Part shown: positions 17,208 through 25,768 of the stretch, piece after piece
Layout of the letters: each line of letters opens with the position of its first letter
How positions within the stretch are numbered: position 1 is the stretch's first letter
The notes under the pieces: generated by a model
What the model saw: only the letters and a program-made list of their open reading frames with translations
Told to the model about the DNA's origin: nothing
Database searches by the model: none
Program-made: the position numbers and the translations under genes
Source of the DNA: Muribaculaceae bacterium
GTDB lineage: Bacteria > Bacteroidota > Bacteroidia > Bacteroidales > Muribaculaceae
DNA: 61,645 nucleotides
NCBI GenBank assembly: GCA_022484565.1
Contig: JAKVKZ010000010.1
Coordinates: 1-61,645, forward strand
Direction: 5' to 3'

Positions 17208-18161
17208 ATGAGCGACAGGCAAATAAACATATTGATGCTTGGCGGCGCAAAAAGAGTGTCGATGGCCGAGCAACTGATTAGAGCCGGAAAAGAAGCCGGC
17301 GCTACGGTGCGGATATTCAGCCACGAGCTTGACACCGAAGAACCAATCGCAGCCGTAGGCACGGTAATTGCAGGAGGTAAATACAGCAGTCCTGAAATTG
17401 ACAAGGAACTTGACGGAATCATAGCCGAACACCACATCAATATTGTTCTGCCATTTGTTGACCCGGCAGTAGAAGTGGCATCACGGGTGAAGACACGCAA
17501 CAAAAACGTGTTTGTGCCAGTGAGCGACGAAGGAATGTCGGCAGCAATGTTCGACAAAGAAATCGCCGCGACGATTTTTGAGAAGCATGGCCTGCCAATC
17601 CCGAAAACATATACGGCAGAAAACATGACATTTCCTGCCATATTGAAGCCACGAACAGGGTCGGCATCGAAGGGAATAATCGTTGCTGAAAAAGCCGACG
17701 ACATTGCCGAGGTGCAGGATTTCGGAAAATATCTGATTCAGGAATACATAGCCGACCGCGAGGAATACTCGGTTGACTGCTATGTGGGCATGAGCGACGG
17801 CAAAGTGAAGTGCGCCGTGACGCGGTTGAGGATAGCAACAGTGGGCGGAGAAGTGGTGAAGACACGTACCGTCAGCATAGCAAAGCTGGAGGAAGCCTCA
17901 ATAACCACGTTGCAGAAACTTGGACTGAAAGGAGCCGTGACGCTGCAATTCATCCACGACCTGAAGCACGACAACTACGTGCTGATGGAAATAAATCCGC
18001 GGCTTGGCGGCGGAGTGATTTGCTCGATTCTTGCTGGAGCCGACATAGCAAGAATGATAATCGACGAAAGCGAGGGGCGTGTGGCCAAGGAAAACAACGA
18101 TTGGGCCGAAGGAACGCTCATGACAAGATACTTCAAGGAAGTAATGTTCCATAACAAATAA
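17208..18161 (+). CDS. ATP-grasp ligase (CarB/PylC-like), role in the sugar operon unknown
   Basis: A 317-residue protein. An N-terminal Rossmann-like domain (ILMLGGAKRVSMAEQLI) is followed by the ATP-grasp fold: FPAILKPRTGSASKGI (phosphate/Lys region), QEYI-x-REEYSVDCYV, and the Mg-binding MEINPRLGGG. Such enzymes join a carboxylate to an amine or similar nucleophile through an acyl phosphate. It starts six bases after legB and its stop overlaps the neuB start by one base, so it is translationally coupled and almost certainly a pathway member. I infer that it may acylate or aminoacylate a sugar intermediate, but no substrate is visible. It stands where aminotransferase and acetyltransferase genes are expected. 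Confidence 0.85.
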   Translation: MSDRQINILMLGGAKRVSMAEQLIRAGKEAGATVRIFSHELDTEEPIAAVGTVIAGGKYSSPEIDKELDGIIAEHHINIVLPFVDPAVEVASRVKTRNKNVFVPVSDEGMSAAMFDKEIAATIFEKHGLPIPKTYTAENMTFPAILKPRTGSASKGIIVAEKADDIAEVQDFGKYLIQEYIADREEYSVDCYVGMSDGKVKCAVTRLRIATVGGEVVKTRTVSIAKLEEASITTLQKLGLKGAVTLQFIHDLKHDNYVLMEINPRLGGGVICSILAGADIARMIIDESEGRVAKENNDWAEGTLMTRYFKEVMFHNK

Positions 18162-19177
18162 TGAAAGATATGGGAAAAGTGATAATAATAGCCGAGGCCG
18201 GAGTGAACCACAACGGTAACTATGACTTGGCAGTGAAAATGGTGCACGAGGCAAAACGCGCCGGCGCTGATTATGTGAAATTTCAGACGGCAGTGCCTGA
18301 ACTTGTGATTTCATCGATAGCTCCCAAAGCGGAATATCAGAAAGAGACAACAGGCAACGGAGAAAGTCAGCTTGAAATGTGCAAGGCCATACATCTGCCG
18401 CTGAGCGACTATGCAAAATTGAAGAAAGTTTGCGACGAGGAAGGAATAGGATTCATGAGCACTCCTTTCGACCTCGTGTCAATTGATACGCTTGAGGCAC
18501 TCGATATGGACTACTACAAAGTGCCGAGCGGAGAAATCACCAATTTGCCGTATTTAAGGAAAATAGCGTCGAAAGGCCGAAAAGTGATAATGTCAACTGG
18601 AATGTGCGAAATGAACGAGATAGGCGATGCGCTGAAAGTGCTGGAGGACGGCGGGCTGAAGCGCAGCGACATAATACTTCTGCACTGCAATACTGAATAT
18701 CCAACCCCGTTCTGCGACGTGAACCTTGCGGCAATGAACACCATCGGCAAGACCTTTGGCGTGACAATAGGCTACAGCGACCATACAAAAGGAATCGAAG
18801 TGCCGATAGCGGCAGTGGCAATGGGCGCGAAAGTGATTGAAAAGCACTTCACACTCGACCGCAATATGGTTGGTCCTGACCATAAGGCATCACTTGAGCC
18901 TGATGAGTTGAAAGCGATGGTTGACGCCATCCGCAATGTGGAACTCGCCATAGGCAGTGCCGAAAAGCACGCCACGGCAAGTGAAACGCCGAATAAGACG
19001 GTGGCACGAAAAAGCATTGTGGCTTCGCGCGACATCAAGAAGGGCGAGACCCTGACAGAAGAAAACATCACGACAAAACGCCCCGGTAACGGAATATCGC
19101 CGATGCGCTGGGATGAGATCCTCGGCACAAAAGCCGTGCATGATTTCAAGGCTGATGAACTGATTGAAACTGAATAA
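18161..19177 (+). CDS. neuB: N-acylneuraminate/legionaminate synthase
   Basis: A 338-residue protein with a TIM-barrel NeuB domain (IIAEAGVNHNG, ADYVKFQT, PSGEITNLPYL, MSTGMCE, LHCNTEYP, GYSDHTKG, EKHFTLDR) and a C-terminal SAF antifreeze-like domain from about residue 280 (KSIVASRDIKKGETL). The enzyme condenses phosphoenolpyruvate with a ManNAc-like six-carbon sugar to form a nine-carbon nonulosonic acid. The start overlaps the upstream stop (TAATG). Substrate choice between ManNAc and the 2,4-diamino sugar used by LegI cannot be decided by eye. Confidence 0.93.
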   Translation: MKDMGKVIIIAEAGVNHNGNYDLAVKMVHEAKRAGADYVKFQTAVPELVISSIAPKAEYQKETTGNGESQLEMCKAIHLPLSDYAKLKKVCDEEGIGFMSTPFDLVSIDTLEALDMDYYKVPSGEITNLPYLRKIASKGRKVIMSTGMCEMNEIGDALKVLEDGGLKRSDIILLHCNTEYPTPFCDVNLAAMNTIGKTFGVTIGYSDHTKGIEVPIAAVAMGAKVIEKHFTLDRNMVGPDHKASLEPDELKAMVDAIRNVELAIGSAEKHATASETPNKTVARKSIVASRDIKKGETLTEENITTKRPGNGISPMRWDEILGTKAVHDFKADELIETE

Positions 19178-19192
19178 TCCATTTTACTGCTG

Positions 19193-20230
19193 ATGGAAGA
19201 CTACAACAAATATCTGATTAGCGAACAAGCAAGCATAATTGAGGCTTTGACCGCAATCAACGGGTTGAAGAGCGATGTGCTGGTTCTATTCGCAGTGAAT
19301 GAGCAACGTCAAATGGTGGGGACAATAACCGACGGTGACGTAAGGCGATTTCTGATAAAGGGCGGACACCTCGATGAACGTGTTGAAAAGGCCATGCAGC
19401 GGAAATTCCGCTACCTCACCGACAAGTACGACCTGGAAAAGATAAGGGAATTCAAGGCTCAAGAAATAGCATTGATTCCTTGCCTCGACGGCGAAAGGCA
19501 CATAACATCGGTGATAAATCTCCGAAAGCAGAAATCGGCACTTCCGATTGATGCCGTGATGATGGCCGGAGGCAAAGGCATAAGATTGCGTCCGCTGACC
19601 GAAACCACGCCGAAGCCACTGCTTCCGCTTGGAGGAAAAGCAATAATCGACTATAATGTTGACAGGCTTATTTCCTATGGCGTTGAACATATATCAGTCA
19701 CTGTGAATTATCTGCGCGAACAAATTGAAGAACATTTCGCCGAGCCGATGAACGGAGTAAAGGTGAACTGCGTGCGCGAACCGGAATTTTTCGGAACGAT
19801 AGGCTCAATAAAATACGTGAAGAAATTCTATAACGACACAGTGCTGCTGACCAACAGCGACCTTTTCACCAATATCGACTATGAGGCATTCTATATGCAC
19901 TTCAAGGATAATGCCGCCGACATGTCGGTGGCTGTAATCCCATATTCAGTGTCGGTGCCTTACGGAATATTTGAACTTGACGGCAGAAACATAATCGGAG
20001 TGCAGGAAAAACCTGTGTACAACTATTATGCAAATGCCGGAATATATTTGATAAAGACGAAATTGCTTGAAAAAATTCCGCCTGAACAATTCTTTCAGGC
20101 AACAGATTTCATGGAAATGCTGATTGCCGAAAAGCGGAAAGTAATCCGCTTCCCGATAACTGGATTTTGGGTAGATATAGGCAAGCAAGAAGATTATAAG
20201 AAGGCTCAGGAAATAATAAAGCATCTGTGA
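19193..20230 (+). CDS. ptmE: PtmE-like CBS-domain sugar-1-phosphate nucleotidyltransferase
   Basis: A 345-residue protein. Residues 1-115 form a CBS pair (VGTITDGDVRRFL is typical). From about 119 there is an NTP_transferase domain with the signature MAGGKGIRLRPLTETTPKP, later LLTNSDLF and GFWVDIG. In Campylobacter the same architecture (PtmE) converts glucosamine-1-phosphate to its GDP derivative, feeding LegB, so its presence supports a GDP-sugar route here. CBS domains may sense nucleotide supply. It lies 15 bases after neuB. Confidence 0.85.
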   Translation: MEDYNKYLISEQASIIEALTAINGLKSDVLVLFAVNEQRQMVGTITDGDVRRFLIKGGHLDERVEKAMQRKFRYLTDKYDLEKIREFKAQEIALIPCLDGERHITSVINLRKQKSALPIDAVMMAGGKGIRLRPLTETTPKPLLPLGGKAIIDYNVDRLISYGVEHISVTVNYLREQIEEHFAEPMNGVKVNCVREPEFFGTIGSIKYVKKFYNDTVLLTNSDLFTNIDYEAFYMHFKDNAADMSVAVIPYSVSVPYGIFELDGRNIIGVQEKPVYNYYANAGIYLIKTKLLEKIPPEQFFQATDFMEMLIAEKRKVIRFPITGFWVDIGKQEDYKKAQEIIKHL

Positions 20231-20232
20231 TT

Positions 20233-20940
20233 ATGAGCAGACTGAACACATTATTTATTATATGTGCGCGAGGCGGATCGAAAGGCATCCCAGGCAAGAA
20301 CATTAAGCCGCTTGCTGGCCGTCCGCTGATAGCATATTCAATTGAAATGGCAAGGCAATTCGCCGACGATGCCGACATCTGCCTTTCGACAGACGACAAG
20401 AAAATTGCCGATGTAGCTGAGGAAATGGGACTTAAAGTGCCGTTTCTGCGCCCTGCAGAACTTGCCACTGACAAAAGCGGGACTTATGAAGTGCTGCTGC
20501 ATGCCCTTGACTTTTTTAGAAGACAGGGTAAAGATTATGATGTGCTTGTTCTGCTTCAGCCCACTTCGCCATTCCGAACAGCCGATGATGTGAAACGCTG
20601 TCTGGAAATGTATTCGCCCGAAATTGACATGGTGGTTAGCGTGAAGCCAGCCGCTACGAATCCTTACTATAACGCATTTGAAACTGATGCCGACGGATAC
20701 CTGCATATCAGCAAGGGCGATGGGCATTACACCCGCCGCCAGGATGCGCCGAAAGTGTGGGAATATAACGGGGCTGTGTACGTGATGAATGTGGCGTCGC
20801 TCAGAAAGATGCCCTACAGCAAATTTCCGAAGAGGAAAATGTGCGAAATGAGCGAGGAACATTCGCTTGACCTTGATACGCTAAACGACTGGATGGTGGC
20901 GGAAACCATAATCGAAAACAAGAAGAAATGCCAGGGATAG
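20233..20940 (+). CDS. neuA: CMP-nonulosonate cytidylyltransferase
   Basis: About 235 residues. The N-terminal nucleotide-binding loop is ICARGGSKGIPGKNIKPL, followed by LSTDD, the LLQPTSPFR motif and the C-terminal D-L-D-x-x-x-D-W (LDLDTLNDW). This is the CMP-acylneuraminate/legionaminate synthetase fold (NeuA/LegF/PtmB) that activates the nonulosonic acid with CTP. The ATG at 20233 is chosen over a GTG at 20227 that overlaps the previous stop. The next gene starts 13 bases before this one ends. Confidence 0.92.
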   Translation: MSRLNTLFIICARGGSKGIPGKNIKPLAGRPLIAYSIEMARQFADDADICLSTDDKKIADVAEEMGLKVPFLRPAELATDKSGTYEVLLHALDFFRRQGKDYDVLVLLQPTSPFRTADDVKRCLEMYSPEIDMVVSVKPAATNPYYNAFETDADGYLHISKGDGHYTRRQDAPKVWEYNGAVYVMNVASLRKMPYSKFPKRKMCEMSEEHSLDLDTLNDWMVAETIIENKKKCQG

Positions 20941-21770
20941 CTGAAAAAATTCAGACATTCTGCGCTGACTTGGAGCAGACATGCATGAGCATGGTGAAAA
21001 TAGCGATGCTAAGCAAAAGCATTGCACAGCCGCCTCATGCCGATAAAGGCAGTGAAATGGTGATTCTCGGAAATGGCCCTTCACTGAGGCCGATGATTGA
21101 GACAAAAAGGAATTTTTTGGAAGGGAAATCGCTGCTGGCCGTGAATTTCGCCGTGCAATCCGACTATTTCACCCAGTTGAAGCCGAAATATTATGTTGTG
21201 GCCGACCCTGCATTTTTCGCAAATAAGGAATATTGCGCAAGGCTAATCGACAACATGACGGAAAAGACTGATTGGGAAATGGATTTCTATACTTCGGCAT
21301 TGTCGCGCAAGGTTGGAGACTGGCAGGAGAAACTAAGTAAAAATCAGCACATACATGTGCATTATTTCAATATGACGCCAGTGGAAGGATTCCGCTGGTT
21401 CAAGCATCTTTGCTACAGGAAAGGATGGGGAATGCCAAGGCCGCGAAACGTGCTTATCCCGTCGATTATGCTGGCGCTGAGCATGGGATACGACACAATA
21501 TATGTGGCTGGCGCTGACCATTCATGGCTTAAAGAAGTGTGGGTGAACGACGACAATATGGTGATGGAGGATTTGCATCATTTCTACGATAAAAAAGGTT
21601 CGCAGGAATACAAATCGGACAAGCATCTGCACGATTTGCTCCTGAGCATGTCGATAGCATTCCGTTCCTACCATGTAATAAAAGATTATGCAGAAACTAT
21701 AGGCAAGAAAATAATCAACGTCACAGAAGGCTCGTATATTGATGCCTTTGAACGCAAAAAAATAGAATAA
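20928..21770 (+). CDS. DUF115/GT42-like protein, candidate nonulosonate transferase
   Basis: A 280-residue protein with no signal peptide. Residues 45-51 (LGNGPSL) and a later segment (SIMLALSMGYDTIYVAGADHSW) follow the pattern of GT42 sialyltransferases such as Cst-II, where GNGPSL binds CMP-Neu5Ac and an A-L-G-Y-x-x-I-Y-x-x-G-x-D segment occurs. They also follow the DUF115/MptE-like family, which includes Maf-type flagellar pseudaminate/legionaminate transferases. Two His follow the second motif (DLHHFYD). Position between the CMP-sugar synthetase and NeuC supports a transferase that uses the CMP-nonulosonate, but that is inference. It overlaps both neighbours by a few bases. Confidence 0.7.
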   Translation: MPGIAEKIQTFCADLEQTCMSMVKIAMLSKSIAQPPHADKGSEMVILGNGPSLRPMIETKRNFLEGKSLLAVNFAVQSDYFTQLKPKYYVVADPAFFANKEYCARLIDNMTEKTDWEMDFYTSALSRKVGDWQEKLSKNQHIHVHYFNMTPVEGFRWFKHLCYRKGWGMPRPRNVLIPSIMLALSMGYDTIYVAGADHSWLKEVWVNDDNMVMEDLHHFYDKKGSQEYKSDKHLHDLLLSMSIAFRSYHVIKDYAETIGKKIINVTEGSYIDAFERKKIE

Positions 21771-22930
21771 TGAAAAAGATTTGCATCGTAACCGGCACAC
21801 GCGCCGAATGGGGGCTGCTGTCGGGTTTAGCACAAGCGCTGAAAAAGCGTGATGACGTGACACTTCAGATAATAGCCACAAACACCCACTTATCGCCGAA
21901 ATTCGGCAACACATATAAAGAGATAGAGGCAGCAGGATTCAGAATCGACTATAAAGTGCCTATGCCGGTGGAAAGCGATACGCCAAACGGTACAGTCACA
22001 GCCATGAGCCAGTGCATGGCAGGCATGGCAAACGCATTCGACGTGCTTCGCCCGGATATGCTTATAATTCTCGGCGACCGCTACGAAATGCTGTCCACAG
22101 CGAGTGCGGCATTAATCTATCGGATTCCTATTGCGCATATTTCCGGTGGTGCGACAAGTGAAGGGGCATACGATGAAGCCATACGCCACAGCATTACCAA
22201 GATGAGCCATATCCATTTGACTGAGACTGAAGAATATCGCCAACGGGTGATTCAGCTCGGTGAAGACCCAAAGCGGGTGTTCAATACCGGCTCAATCGGA
22301 GTTTACAACATCAAGCATGTGGATTTTATGCCTAAGGAAGAACTTGAGGCAGAACTGAAGACGGAAATCCCAGAGAAGTCACTGCTCATAACCTTTCATC
22401 CAGCTACACTCGACAGCATTTCACCGAGGGTGCAATGCGAGAATCTGCTGAATGCGCTTGATGAACACAGCGACTATAAGGTGATATTCACTTATCCCAA
22501 CAGCGACACCGATGGGCGTGTGATTATAGAAATGATTGAGGACTATGCAATTCGCAATCCTAACCGCGTCGCAGTGTTCCAGTCGCTCGGAATGCGCCGT
22601 TACCTCAGCACGTTGCACTATGTGGCAGCCGAGGTCGGAAATTCATCGAGCGGAATTGTGGAAGTGCCGTCGATAGGCATTCCTACGCTAAACATTGGTA
22701 TCCGCCAGCGTGGAAGAATCGCAGCAGAATCAGTATTTACGTGTGGAGTGACTGCCGGAGAAATCAGCAAAGGCCTTGACACTGTGCTTTCCACCAGAAT
22801 GCGTGAATTGGCAAGGACGGTGAAGAATCCGTACGAACAGCCCGATACAATCAACAAGATGGTAAAGGCAATTTGCGACACGCCTCTTGACGGCATTACA
22901 TTGAAGAAATTCTACGATTTGCCGAAATAG
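21770..22930 (+). CDS. neuC: UDP/GDP-GlcNAc-type 2-epimerase (hydrolysing), NeuC/LegG
   Basis: A 386-residue GT-B-fold enzyme: CIVTGTRAEWGLLSGL at the N-terminus, LGDRYEMLSTA, HISGGATSEGAYDEAIRH, NTGSIG, EVGNSSSGIVEVPS. The family releases a free ManNAc-like sugar from the nucleotide sugar for NeuB. Whether it prefers UDP-GlcNAc (NeuC) or the GDP-diamino sugar (LegG) cannot be told, though the PtmE/LegB neighbours favour a GDP substrate. It is the last gene of the operon. No transporter, polymerase or acetyltransferase gene follows directly. Confidence 0.92.
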   Translation: MKKICIVTGTRAEWGLLSGLAQALKKRDDVTLQIIATNTHLSPKFGNTYKEIEAAGFRIDYKVPMPVESDTPNGTVTAMSQCMAGMANAFDVLRPDMLIILGDRYEMLSTASAALIYRIPIAHISGGATSEGAYDEAIRHSITKMSHIHLTETEEYRQRVIQLGEDPKRVFNTGSIGVYNIKHVDFMPKEELEAELKTEIPEKSLLITFHPATLDSISPRVQCENLLNALDEHSDYKVIFTYPNSDTDGRVIIEMIEDYAIRNPNRVAVFQSLGMRRYLSTLHYVAAEVGNSSSGIVEVPSIGIPTLNIGIRQRGRIAAESVFTCGVTAGEISKGLDTVLSTRMRELARTVKNPYEQPDTINKMVKAICDTPLDGITLKKFYDLPK

Positions 22931-23097
22931 GGAGAAGAAACAGGCGGAATAATTATGCTATTCAGAATATGAATCTGTGTGCATAATGTTCTAAAAAGGC
23001 ATTATAAGGAAAAATAGAACAATTTTTCCACCACGCCTAACGAAAAACGGAACATTTATAGAGTGTAATCGGAAAATCCATTTGGCTGCGTTCAGCG

Positions 23098-23105
23098 TAA
23101 CTTTG
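23098..23105 (+). promoter_or_regulatory. -7 promoter element for the GT2/LAB_N pair
   Basis: TAACTTTG fits the -7 consensus, 26 bases before the start codon at 23131. No TTTG lies at the usual spacing; the nearest is 13 bases upstream. It implies that the GT2 gene is transcribed separately from the nonulosonate operon. Confidence 0.55.
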
Positions 23106-23130
23106 TGCTGCAATTTTATGCGGCAACACA

Positions 23131-23874
23131 ATGCAGTTGAATAAAACATCTGATTATTCTTTCACAATCATTGTTCCAGTTTACAACGAAAAGGACAACA
23201 TGGACACTGTGGAAAAGGCGCTGCGGGAATATTTACCCACGGCACCATGCAGTGCGTGTGTACTTTTTGTGGATGACGGTTCGGCTGACGGAAGTACAGA
23301 TTTGATAGAGAAAATATGTGAGAGGAACGAACACATGTTTTATATCAGTTTTGTGCATAATTGCGGACTCAGTGCTGCCATAAAAGCCGGCATCGACTAT
23401 GCTCAATCGCAATATATAGGCTATATTGATGCTGATTTGCAAACTTCGCCGCAGGATTTCAACCTCCTTCTGCCAAAAATCAAGGATTATGCATTGGTCA
23501 ACGGCATCCGTGCAAACAGGAAAGACACAAAATTCAAACGTCTGCAATCGAAAATAGCAAATGGCTTCAGACGGAAAATGACTGGAGATAGAGCCACCGA
23601 TACTGGTTGCCCGCTGAAAGTGTTGCAGACTGGAGTGGCAAAGAAAATCCCGTTTTTCAAGGGAATGCACCGCTTTTTGCCGGCGTTGGTTACACTTCAG
23701 GCAGGGGCAAAATATACTGAAATGCCAGTCAGACACTTTCCCAGAATGGCCGGAAAATCAAAGTTCCATTTGAGCAACAGGCTGGTAGGCCCTTTCATTG
23801 ATTGCTTTGCTTTTCGCTGGATGAAAAGCCGCTACATTAATTACACAGTGAATACCAATGATATAGGGAAATAA
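23131..23874 (+). CDS. GT2-family glycosyltransferase (DPM1/ArnC-like)
   Basis: A 247-residue protein. IIVPVYNEKDN, then VDDGSADGS and YIDADLQTSP (the DxD metal/nucleotide site), then the later DTGCPLKVL segment, place it in the polyprenol-phosphate sugar transferase group. There are no C-terminal membrane helices, unlike GtrB/ArnC, so it may work with the adjacent membrane protein. Probable role: transfer of a sugar to a lipid carrier or to lipid A on the cytoplasmic side. The GTG of the next gene is four bases after its stop. Confidence 0.85.
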   Translation: MQLNKTSDYSFTIIVPVYNEKDNMDTVEKALREYLPTAPCSACVLFVDDGSADGSTDLIEKICERNEHMFYISFVHNCGLSAAIKAGIDYAQSQYIGYIDADLQTSPQDFNLLLPKIKDYALVNGIRANRKDTKFKRLQSKIANGFRRKMTGDRATDTGCPLKVLQTGVAKKIPFFKGMHRFLPALVTLQAGAKYTEMPVRHFPRMAGKSKFHLSNRLVGPFIDCFAFRWMKSRYINYTVNTNDIGK

Positions 23875-23878
23875 GGCT

Positions 23879-24520
23879 GTGTGGTGGATTTATGCAATAG
23901 GATTTACCGCTCAGGGATTCTTCTCGGCGAGGATACTGATACAGTGGATATTGAGCGAGCGTGCAAGAAAAGTCGTATCGCCGGTAGCTTATTGGGTTTG
24001 CAGCATTGTCGGGGCATATCTGCTGTTCATTTATGGTTGGCTCCGCATGGATTTTTCAATAATTCTGGGGCAAGTAATCTCATATTACATCTATCTTTGG
24101 AATCTTAACGTCAAGGGTCAGTGGAAACGTACGCCCGCGATATTCAGAATAATACTTTATGCGACGCCAGCTGTGGCTTTCGTGCTGATTGCACTACATG
24201 GAGTGAATTTTTCACAGACATTCCTGCATAATTCCGCTGTGCCGATGTGGCTGCTTGTGTTCGGTTCGGCAGGACAGGTGATTTTCACGCTGCGGTTCGT
24301 GTATCAATGGATTTACTCCGCAAGACGCAACGAATCGATGTTGCCCACTACATTTTGGATTATCAGCCTTGTTGGTTCGGGAATAATCGTGGCATACGGC
24401 ATATTCAGGCTTGACCCAGTGCTTATACTTGGTCAGTCGGTTGGATTTATAGCCTATTCACGCAACATTGTGATAGGGCACAAGCAGAAGGCTCAGGAGG
24501 CCACTGTGGCAGCCAACTAA
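23879..24520 (+). CDS. LAB_N (lipid A biosynthesis N-terminal) membrane protein
   Basis: A 213-residue integral membrane protein with about six helices arranged as two LAB_N units (first TAQGFFSARILIQWILSERA..SVAYW-like, second SAGQVIFTLRFVYQWIYSARR). In other bacteria this domain is fused or linked to lipid A and lipid-linked-sugar enzymes. Starts with GTG at 23879. With the preceding GT2 it probably forms a pair that makes and moves a lipid-linked sugar. Function of the domain itself is not established. Confidence 0.82.
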   Translation: MWWIYAIGFTAQGFFSARILIQWILSERARKVVSPVAYWVCSIVGAYLLFIYGWLRMDFSIILGQVISYYIYLWNLNVKGQWKRTPAIFRIILYATPAVAFVLIALHGVNFSQTFLHNSAVPMWLLVFGSAGQVIFTLRFVYQWIYSARRNESMLPTTFWIISLVGSGIIVAYGIFRLDPVLILGQSVGFIAYSRNIVIGHKQKAQEATVAAN

Positions 24521-24549
24521 GAGAATTGATAATTGAAATACCTTGAAAA

Positions 24550-25695
24550 TTATTCCGCTGATGGTTTCAGCGATTTCTTGAACGCGCGACGGCGCTTGTG
24601 CTGTTCAAAATCAAAATATTCCCATTGCTGCTGTACTCGCTGGTTAAGCTCAAGTTCAGGATTGCTTTCGGCATAAACGTAACCATATCCGTTGTAGCTT
24701 GGAATCAAATCAATGAAAAGCAATGAGTTTACGCCCTTGCTTTTGAATTCAGGAGCCACGGCAATAAGCAACAGGTCAACAACATCGTTATGGAACTTCA
24801 AGGCTTTCAGCAAGTGGAACCAACCAAACGGGAAAAGCCTACCGCGGCCTTTTTGCAGGGCAGTGGCCAGAGATGGAATGCTGATGCCCACGCCGACAAG
24901 TTTCTTGTCGTTGTCGATGATAAGCGCAATGTCGTTGAGCGGCAGAAGCGGCAAGTACATCTTAATGTATTGGTCAATCTGGCGCGGTGTTAAAGGAGAA
25001 TATCCGTAAAGATTGTTGTAGGCGGAATTGATAAGTTTAAACACAGCTTCCCCGTAGTCGTTAACGAGAGCCTTTGAACTCTTATATTTGATGGTTCTAA
25101 GCCCGTAACGCTCCATTATGATCTTGCTTATGCGGAGCATCTTATCGGGAATGGTCTTTGGAATATATATTTTAAATTCTTTCCAATCGGTGTCCTTCTC
25201 AAAACCGAGAGACTCCAGATGTTCGGGATAATAAGGATAATTGTAGATTGTCTCCATTGTGCCCAACTGGTCGAAGCCCTCGACAAGCATACCTTCAGGG
25301 TCCATATCGGTGAACCCGAGAGGACCGACAATGTTTTCCATGCCTTTTTCGCGGCCCCATTTTTCCACGGCCTCAAAGAGTGCGCTGCTCACTTCCTTGT
25401 CGTCGATAAAATCCACAAAACCGAAGCGCACATTTTTTTCGCCTGTCTTTTCATTCACCACATTGTTGAGGATGCCGGCAATCCGTCCAACCGGCTTGCC
25501 ATCCTTATAAGCCATGAAATATTTGCTTTCACAAAAATCAAATGCAGGATTCTTTGATGGAGTCAATGTGTTCACTTCATCAAGCACAAGCGATGGAACG
25601 TAATATTTGTTGCCTTTATAAAGGTCGATTGCAAAATGCACGAATTTCAGCAATTCAGAACGTTTTGCAGGAATCTCACGAATCTCTATAGCCAT
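24550..25695 (-). CDS. GNAT-like acetyltransferase family protein
   Basis: A 381-residue protein of the YghO-like group widely found in Bacteroidota. The central segment ENIVGPLGFTDMDPEGMLVEGF is characteristic, with a C-terminal GNAT-like half (AVAPEFKSKGVNSLLFIDL resembles the acetyl-CoA loop R/Q-x-x-G-x-G/A). No signal peptide, so cytosolic. Substrate unknown. Convergent with the LAB_N gene and possibly transcribed from a weak TAACTTTA-type box near 25711-25718. Confidence 0.75.
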   Translation of the reverse strand: MAIEIREIPAKRSELLKFVHFAIDLYKGNKYYVPSLVLDEVNTLTPSKNPAFDFCESKYFMAYKDGKPVGRIAGILNNVVNEKTGEKNVRFGFVDFIDDKEVSSALFEAVEKWGREKGMENIVGPLGFTDMDPEGMLVEGFDQLGTMETIYNYPYYPEHLESLGFEKDTDWKEFKIYIPKTIPDKMLRISKIIMERYGLRTIKYKSSKALVNDYGEAVFKLINSAYNNLYGYSPLTPRQIDQYIKMYLPLLPLNDIALIIDNDKKLVGVGISIPSLATALQKGRGRLFPFGWFHLLKALKFHNDVVDLLLIAVAPEFKSKGVNSLLFIDLIPSYNGYGYVYAESNPELELNQRVQQQWEYFDFEQHKRRRAFKKSLKPSAE

Positions 25696-25768
25696 AAATT
25701 TATTATAAATTGGCTGTAAAGTTAAACATTAATTTTCTTTCTTTGAACAATAAGTTGAAAAACGTGTT

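Noticed and set aside
16659-17435. Open frame of 258 codons on the minus strand
   Set aside because: Antisense to legB and the ATP-grasp gene; both plus-strand products carry clear motifs.
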